From Streptomyces zhihengii (GTDB taxonomy: Bacteria > Actinomycetota > Actinomycetes > Streptomycetales > Streptomycetaceae), in the NCBI RefSeq assembly GCF_016919245.1, contig NZ_JAFEJA010000001.1, positions 1,550,001-1,614,000 on the forward strand: a stretch of 64,000 nucleotides of DNA, given 5' to 3'. Below are positions 59,112 through 64,000 of this stretch, piece by piece (position 1 is the first letter of the stretch; each line of letters opens with the position of its first letter). A program made the position numbers and the translations under genes. The notes under the pieces are model-generated. The model worked only from the letters and a program-made list of their open reading frames with translations, was not told the DNA's origin and did no database searches.

Positions 59112-61555
59112 GCGTCCCGCTCCGGCGCGCCCTCGGCCGCGGCCGTCGCCGCGATGTCGTCGGCGAGCTTCGCGAACAGCTCCCCGAGGGGCAGGTCCAG
59201 TGGCAGTTCCTCGGCCGTCAGCCGCAGCCGGTAGTTCTCCTCGACCTTCGTGATGAACAGCACCGACAGGAACGAGTCGCCGCCGGAGTCGAGGAACGAC
59301 AGGGTGGTGTCGGGCTCCTCGGACGCGTGCAGCGCCTCGGTCAGCTCGGCGAGCAGATAGGCGCGCACGGCCGCGCGGTCCTGCGGGTCGGGCGCGCCGC
59401 GCTTGTGCTCCGGGGCCGCGGCGGCGCTCTCGCCGCCCGCCCCGGTGAGCGGCTCCTCGATCCAGAACCGCCTGCGCTGGAACGGGTAGGTCGGCAGGTC
59501 GCCGGTGAACCGGGCCCGCGGTGCCCGCAGCGCGTCCAGGCGGAGGTCGGCCCCCGCGGTGAAAAGGGTGCCGAGCGCGGCGGACAGCAGCGCGGGCGCG
59601 CCCTCGGGGTCGTCGCCGACGAGCGGCGCCGTGCGGGTGGCGCCGCCCGCCTCCCACTCCAGCACGGCCGCCTCGCCGAGCTCCGGGTCGAGCCGCGGGC
59701 GGACCCGCAGGCCGAGGACGCCGAGCAGACCGGCCAGCCGGGCGGCCGGGGTGCCCTCCTCCTCGGCGCCGCCGGCCGCCGCGGGATACGCCGCGGCGAG
59801 GGCGGCGAGGGCCGCGGTGAGCCGCTCCTCGTCCCCGGAGATCCGCAGCACGGCCGTCCGGGGCGCGGCGGGGGTCCGGGCGTCGTCGGCGGGGGTCCGC
59901 GCGTCGAGCGCGGCGCCGAGGGCCTCGGCGAGTTCACCGGCGGTGGCACCGGTGACGGCGACGCGGTGGGCGAAGGGGGCGCGGCCGGCACGCAGCGTGT
60001 GGCAGACGGACGAGAGCCGCGCCGGTTCGGTCTGCTTGAGACAGGCCCGCACGGAGACGGCGAGTTCCGCGAGGGCCGCCGGGTCCTTCGCGGAGAGCGT
60101 CAGCAGCTCCGTCCGCGCGCCGCCGGCGGCGGGGGTCGGGTCCGGGTCCGGGGCGTCGTAGCCCTGGAGGACGACATGGGCGTTGGTGCCGCTCATGCCG
60201 AAGGAGTTGACGCCGGCCACCCGGGGCCCGGCGGGCCAGGGCCGGTTGCGGCGCGGCACCGTGACGGAGAGCCGGTCCCACGGGATGTGGGGGTTGAGCG
60301 CCGAGCCGTCGTCGGGGAGCGCGGCGGGGATCTCGCGGTGCCGGAGCATCAGGACGGTCTTGATGACGGCGGCGATGCCGGACGCCGCCTCCAGGTGCCC
60401 GAGGCGGGCCTTGACGCTGCCGATGGGCAGCGGCGCGCCCCGTTCGCGCACGGCGTCTCCGACGACGGCGTCCAGGGCGCCGACCTCGATCGGGTCGCCG
60501 AGGGCGGTGCCGGTGCCGTGCGCCTCGACGTAGCCCAGCTCGCCCGCGCCGACCCGGGCGTCGGCCAGGGCGGCCCGGAACACCTCTTGCTGCGCGGGCC
60601 CGTTGGGGGCGGTGAGGCCGGAGGCGGCGCCGTCGTGGTTGACCGCGGAGCCGCGGACGACGGCGAGCACCTCGCGCCCCTCCGCCTCGGCGTCCTCCTG
60701 GCGCATCAGGACCAGGACGCCGACGCCCTCGCCCCGGCCGTAGCCGTCGGCGCTGGCGAGGAACGACTTCGACCGCCCGTCCGGCGAGACGGCACGGGTC
60801 TGGCAGAGCGAGACCATCAGGCTCGCCGACAGCAGCAGGTTGGACCCGCAGACCAGCGCGTAGCGGCACTCCTCGCCGCGCAGCGCGCGGGTGGCGAGGT
60901 GCAGCGCCGACAGCGAGGAGGAGCAGGCGGTGTCCACGCTCAGCACCGGGCCGCGGAAGCCCATCACATGGCTGATGCGGCCCGCGCCGAAGCAGAGCCC
61001 GCCGCCGGTGGTGTAGTACGGGTCGATCCGCGTCATGTCGGCGCGGTCCTCGAGGCGTTCGCCGTACTCGGAGGCCATCATGCCGAGGAACACACCGACG
61101 TCGAGACGGTCGGAGCGCCGGACGGCGATGCCCGCGCGCTCCAGCGCCTCCCAGGCGGTCTCCAGGAGCATCCGCTGCTGCGGGTCGAGCAGCTTCGCCT
61201 CGCGCTGCGAGATGCCGAAGAAGTCGGCGTCGAAGTGGGAGATGTCGGAGAGGAAGCCGGCCCGCCCGACGTAGGAGCGGCCGGGCCTGCCGGGCACCGG
61301 GTCGTAGACGGCCCGCAGCCCGGGGCGTTCGTCCGGGATCTCCGAGTCGGCGGTGCCCTCGGCTCGCAGCCAGTCCCAGTAGGCGTCGGGGGTGTCGAGC
61401 CCGCCCGGCAGCCGCAGGCTCATGCCGACCACGGCGAGGGGTGCGTGCCGGCGGCCCTCCAGCTCCTGGACGCGGGCCTGGAGCCGCCGGGAGTGCTTGA
61501 GCTGCTCCTCCATCAGCTGCCGGATCTGCGCGGGTTCCATGCTTCGGGCGCTCAT
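59108..61555 (-). CDS. Modular PKS protein, KS-ACP, lacking AT
   Basis: The 815-residue protein starts with a coiled-coil docking segment (EPAQIRQLMEEQLKHSRRLQARVQELEGR). The ketosynthase (about 38-465) has C211 in DTACSSSL, H346 in EAHGTGT and H387 in KARLGHLEAASG. Next comes a region of about 230 residues that has the KS-AT linker (RTELLTLSAKD) and the post-AT linker (LPTYPFQRRRFWIEEP) but no acyltransferase core: there is no GHSxG and the space is too small. The carrier domain is at about 725-800, with S761 in SGGDSFLSV. Malonyl units must come from another AT. It is coupled by ATGA overlaps to the PKS before and the thioesterase after. Confidence 0.9.
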   Translation of the reverse strand: MSARSMEPAQIRQLMEEQLKHSRRLQARVQELEGRRHAPLAVVGMSLRLPGGLDTPDAYWDWLRAEGTADSEIPDERPGLRAVYDPVPGRPGRSYVGRAGFLSDISHFDADFFGISQREAKLLDPQQRMLLETAWEALERAGIAVRRSDRLDVGVFLGMMASEYGERLEDRADMTRIDPYYTTGGGLCFGAGRISHVMGFRGPVLSVDTACSSSLSALHLATRALRGEECRYALVCGSNLLLSASLMVSLCQTRAVSPDGRSKSFLASADGYGRGEGVGVLVLMRQEDAEAEGREVLAVVRGSAVNHDGAASGLTAPNGPAQQEVFRAALADARVGAGELGYVEAHGTGTALGDPIEVGALDAVVGDAVRERGAPLPIGSVKARLGHLEAASGIAAVIKTVLMLRHREIPAALPDDGSALNPHIPWDRLSVTVPRRNRPWPAGPRVAGVNSFGMSGTNAHVVLQGYDAPDPDPTPAAGGARTELLTLSAKDPAALAELAVSVRACLKQTEPARLSSVCHTLRAGRAPFAHRVAVTGATAGELAEALGAALDARTPADDARTPAAPRTAVLRISGDEERLTAALAALAAAYPAAAGGAEEEGTPAARLAGLLGVLGLRVRPRLDPELGEAAVLEWEAGGATRTAPLVGDDPEGAPALLSAALGTLFTAGADLRLDALRAPRARFTGDLPTYPFQRRRFWIEEPLTGAGGESAAAAPEHKRGAPDPQDRAAVRAYLLAELTEALHASEEPDTTLSFLDSGGDSFLSVLFITKVEENYRLRLTAEELPLDLPLGELFAKLADDIAATAAAEGAPERDA

Positions 61556-64000
61556 ATCTCTGTCCCCACATCTGCCTGTACGGCTTGGACGAGTTCGTCG
61601 AACGACAGTTCCGCCGGGTCCGACGGGTCCGGCCCGGGTGCGGTGTCCCGCGCGGCGGGCGCGGGGTCCGGGGGCGTCGCGGGGGCCGCGGGCCGCTCGG
61701 TGGCGGTGCGGTCGCCGGCCGGGTCCGGCGCCGCGCCGGCCTCCGCCGGGAACAGCAGGCCCGTGACGTAGGCCGCCAGCCGGGAGACGGTGGGGTGGTC
61801 CAGGGCCACGGTCGCCGGCAGATCGGTGCCGAGCGCGTCCGCCAGCCGGGTGCGCAGATCGATCACCATGATCGAGTCCAGGCCGGTCTCGGTGAATCCG
61901 GTGTCGTCGGCCACGGCACCGGGGTCGCCGAGCACCTCGCCCGCCAGGGCGCGGATCTCCCGGTGCAGGAGTTCGCCGCGCTCCTCCGCGTCGAGTCCGG
62001 CCAGCTCCCGTGCCAGCCGGCCCCGGCCCGGCCGAGCGGCGGCGGTCCGTGCCGGGCCCGAGACGAGCTGGCGCACCAGGGCGCCGCCGGGGTGCCCCGC
62101 GAGCCGCTGCGCGTACGCGTCGCGGTCCATGGCCACCGCGACGAGCCGGCTGCCGGTGCCGCCGGCCAGGACGGTGGCGAGCGTCTCCTCCGCCTCCTCG
62201 TCGGTGAGGGGCCGCAGGCCGCGCCGCTCCATGGCCCGCCCGGTGGCCGCCGACGCCGCCATGCCGCCCCGGGCCTTGGGGGCCCAGGGACCCCAGGCGA
62301 CGCTGGTGGCGGGTGTGCCGCGGGAGCGCAGCAGCGCCGCGAGTCCGTCCAGATAGCCGTTGGCGGCGGCGTAGTTGGCCTGTCCGGCGGAGCCGAGGAC
62401 GGCGGAGGCGGACGAGTAGAGCACCAGGGCGTCCAGATCCTGCCCCTCCAGCGCCGCGGCCAGGTGGGCGGCACCCTCCGCCTTGGCGGCGAAGACGGTG
62501 GTGAAGGCGTCCTCGTCGAGCCGGTCGAAGGACCGGTCGTCGCCCGCGCCGGCGAGGTGCAGTACCGTGCGCAGCGGGGCGTGCTCACCGGCCGCCGCGA
62601 CGGCCGCGCGGCACGCCTCGGGGTCGGTGACGTCCCCGGCGACGACCGTCACCCGCACGCCGGCCGCGGTGAGTTCGTCGATGACGGTGCGGGCGGTGGC
62701 GTCCGGGGCGGACCGGCCCATCAGGGTGAGCGCGGTGGCGCCGGCCCGGGCGAGGAAGGCGGCGCTGCTGAGTCCGAGGGCGCCGAGGCCGCCGGTGATC
62801 AGCGCGGCGCCGCCGCGCCCGGACGGGCGGGATCCGCCGTGGCCCCGCGCGGTGTCGGCGTCGTGCGGGACGAGCCGGGCGACCGCGACACCGTCGCCGC
62901 CGACGCGCAGCCACGGGTCGGGGAGCCCGGCCGTGACCGCACGGGTCACGGTGGCGGCCAGCGGGGCGGCCTCCCAGCCGGCGCCGAGCGCGACCCGCAG
63001 CAGCGGCCGGTCGGTCTGCTCGGCCTCCAGCGAGGCGAGCATGCCCCAGAGGGTCTCGCGGACGGGGGCGGCGGCGGTGTCCGCGGCGGCGAGCACCGCG
63101 TACGGCACCGTCCGCTCGGACGCCCGCAGCGCGGTGGCGAGTTCGACGGCCGCCGCGCGTGCGGCTCCGGGCCCACCGGTCCGCTCTCCGCCCGTCTCCG
63201 CCGTGAACCGCGCGTCGATCACGAGCTCGGCGGCCCGGGGGGTGTCGGCGCCGCCGGCCGTGCCGGAGGCGGGGCCCGTGCCGGGGGCGGGGCGGGAGCC
63301 GTCGCCCGTGCCGGGGCGGTGATCCGTGCCGGAGGCGGAGCCCGTGCCCGTGGCGGGGCGGGAGCCGTCTCCCGTGCGGGGGGCGGGGCGGGAGCCGTCG
63401 CCCGTGCCGGAGGCGGTGCGGGAGCCGTCTCCCGTGCGGGGGGCGGGGCCCGTGCCAAGGTCGTCGCCCGTGCCGGGGGCGACGGCAGCGGCGGGATCGG
63501 TGTCCGGGACGGCGCCGGGGGCGGCCGGGGTGTCGACCTGGTGGCCCTGGGCGGCGAGGGCCGTGGCCAGGGCCCGGCCGGCCGGGGTCGTGGACCCGAG
63601 GAGGGCGATCCGCAGCGGCCGCGACACGATGTCGTCGCCCGCGGGGGCGTGCTGGGGCGTCCACTTCAGGTCGTAGGTGTGCGGGGCGCCCTCGCGCAGG
63701 GAGCGTTCCAGGACGGCGCGGGGCGCGCGGCGGAAGCGGAAGTCGTCCACCGCGAGGACGGTGGCGCCGCTGCCGTCGAACATGTGCAGATCGGCCGCCT
63801 TGACCTGGAGCAGTCCGTCGTCGGCGCCCTCCTCGACCACCGCCCGCACGTGGCCCCACAGTTCCTGCCCCGGGACGGGCCGGCGCGGGAACGAGAGGCG
63901 GGCCACGGCGAACGGGATCGCCAGGCCGTCGTCCTCGGACACCTCGTCGCCGGTGACGGCGAACGCCACCGCGCTCTGGAGGCAGGAGTCGAGCAGGCCC
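61552..64000 (-). CDS. Modular PKS protein, partial: DH end, KR, ACP
   Basis: The gene begins beyond the right edge. The visible part opens with the end of a dehydratase-like hot-dog domain (LDSCLQSAVAFA, FPRRPVPGQELWGHVRAV, DLHMFDGSGATVLAVDDFRFRRA). Then comes a KR structural half interrupted by a Gly/Thr/Pro/Asp/Ser repeat, a KR catalytic half with NADPH site ALITGGLGALGLSSAAFLAR and the active-site S-Y-N in LYSSASAVLGSAGQANYAAANGYLD, and an ACP with the serine in TETGLDSIMVIDL. A C-terminal tail ending LSFDELVQAVQADVGTEI is a likely docking segment for the next protein. KS and AT, if present, lie outside the window. Confidence 0.92.
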   Translation of the reverse strand, partial: GLLDSCLQSAVAFAVTGDEVSEDDGLAIPFAVARLSFPRRPVPGQELWGHVRAVVEEGADDGLLQVKAADLHMFDGSGATVLAVDDFRFRRAPRAVLERSLREGAPHTYDLKWTPQHAPAGDDIVSRPLRIALLGSTTPAGRALATALAAQGHQVDTPAAPGAVPDTDPAAAVAPGTGDDLGTGPAPRTGDGSRTASGTGDGSRPAPRTGDGSRPATGTGSASGTDHRPGTGDGSRPAPGTGPASGTAGGADTPRAAELVIDARFTAETGGERTGGPGAARAAAVELATALRASERTVPYAVLAAADTAAAPVRETLWGMLASLEAEQTDRPLLRVALGAGWEAAPLAATVTRAVTAGLPDPWLRVGGDGVAVARLVPHDADTARGHGGSRPSGRGGAALITGGLGALGLSSAAFLARAGATALTLMGRSAPDATARTVIDELTAAGVRVTVVAGDVTDPEACRAAVAAAGEHAPLRTVLHLAGAGDDRSFDRLDEDAFTTVFAAKAEGAAHLAAALEGQDLDALVLYSSASAVLGSAGQANYAAANGYLDGLAALLRSRGTPATSVAWGPWAPKARGGMAASAATGRAMERRGLRPLTDEEAEETLATVLAGGTGSRLVAVAMDRDAYAQRLAGHPGGALVRQLVSGPARTAAARPGRGRLARELAGLDAEERGELLHREIRALAGEVLGDPGAVADDTGFTETGLDSIMVIDLRTRLADALGTDLPATVALDHPTVSRLAAYVTGLLFPAEAGAAPDPAGDRTATERPAAPATPPDPAPAARDTAPGPDPSDPAELSFDELVQAVQADVGTEI
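63240..63490. repeat. Coding minisatellite inside the KR linker
   Basis: G-rich units (plus-strand cores GCCGGAGGCGG and GGGAGCCGTC) encode TGDGSRPAPGTG-type sequence within the PKS. Part of the core, GCCGGAGGCGGGGC, recurs in the intergenic repeat at 1371-1489. Confidence 0.75.

Noticed and set aside
48702..64000. Prodiginine cluster
   Set aside because: PigD- and PigE-like enzymes are present, but no bipyrrole-forming (proline adenylation, PCP dehydrogenase) or condensing PEP-utilising genes are seen in the window.

Overview
The window looks like a piece of a Streptomyces (or close streptomycete) chromosome. GC is very high, nearly every codon third position is G or C, GTG starts are common, genes pack into ATGA-overlapping operons, and families typical of streptomycetes are present (DUF6879, TIGR04222, FUSC exporter, SARP-free PKS genes). 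I see no tRNA, rRNA, CRISPR array, transposase or phage gene.

Positions 1-24 kb are mostly core metabolism built around purine and glyoxylate catabolism. A minus-strand block (about 4.6-11.2 kb) carries two NCS2 nucleobase permeases, 8-oxoguanine deaminase, urate oxidase, 5-hydroxyisourate hydrolase and OHCU decarboxylase, which together take urate to allantoin. The plus-strand hyi and glxR genes, catalase, and minus-strand gcl then turn glyoxylate into glycerate and remove peroxide. Two regulatory circuits can be read from the DNA. A 20-bp promoter block, identical but for one base, sits before uraD and before catalase. A paired 15-bp operator with 21-bp phasing sits before hyi and before gcl.

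Positions 24-44 kb hold accessory catabolism: two AMP-forming ligases with a divergent GAF/LuxR regulator; a TetR-controlled membrane DUF1295 protein; and a plus-strand operon with its own XRE-cupin regulator (MHS transporter, amidohydrolase, SnoaL-like protein, DapA-like lyase and a three-subunit FAD/Fe-S amine dehydrogenase). After these come an acyl-CoA synthetase, an AlkZ-like glycosylase, a PIG-L deacetylase, a DUF6879 protein, an MFS transporter and a TrmO-like methyltransferase.

Positions 44-64 kb are the most unusual. One minus-strand run (48.4 to 44.2 kb) encodes a 119-residue protein made almost wholly of VWDxLx hexapeptides, followed by a FemAB/GNAT-like transferase, a truncated haemoglobin and an aromatic-type FAD monooxygenase with a low-complexity insert. 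Upstream on the same strand (64.0 to 48.7 kb) is a polyketide-type cluster. It has a DH-KR-ACP module (cut by the window edge), an AT-less KS-ACP protein, a type II thioesterase, a flavin reductase, a TetR/MFS divergent pair, a ThDP-dependent enzyme with PigD-like architecture, an acyl-ACP reductase fused to a class III aminotransferase (PigE/TamH logic), a discrete ACP and a FabF-type KS. I infer that an ACP-bound chain is released as an aldehyde and aminated, giving an alkylamine, aminoketone or cyclic imine. Whether the VWD-repeat operon belongs to the same pathway cannot be decided from sequence alone.
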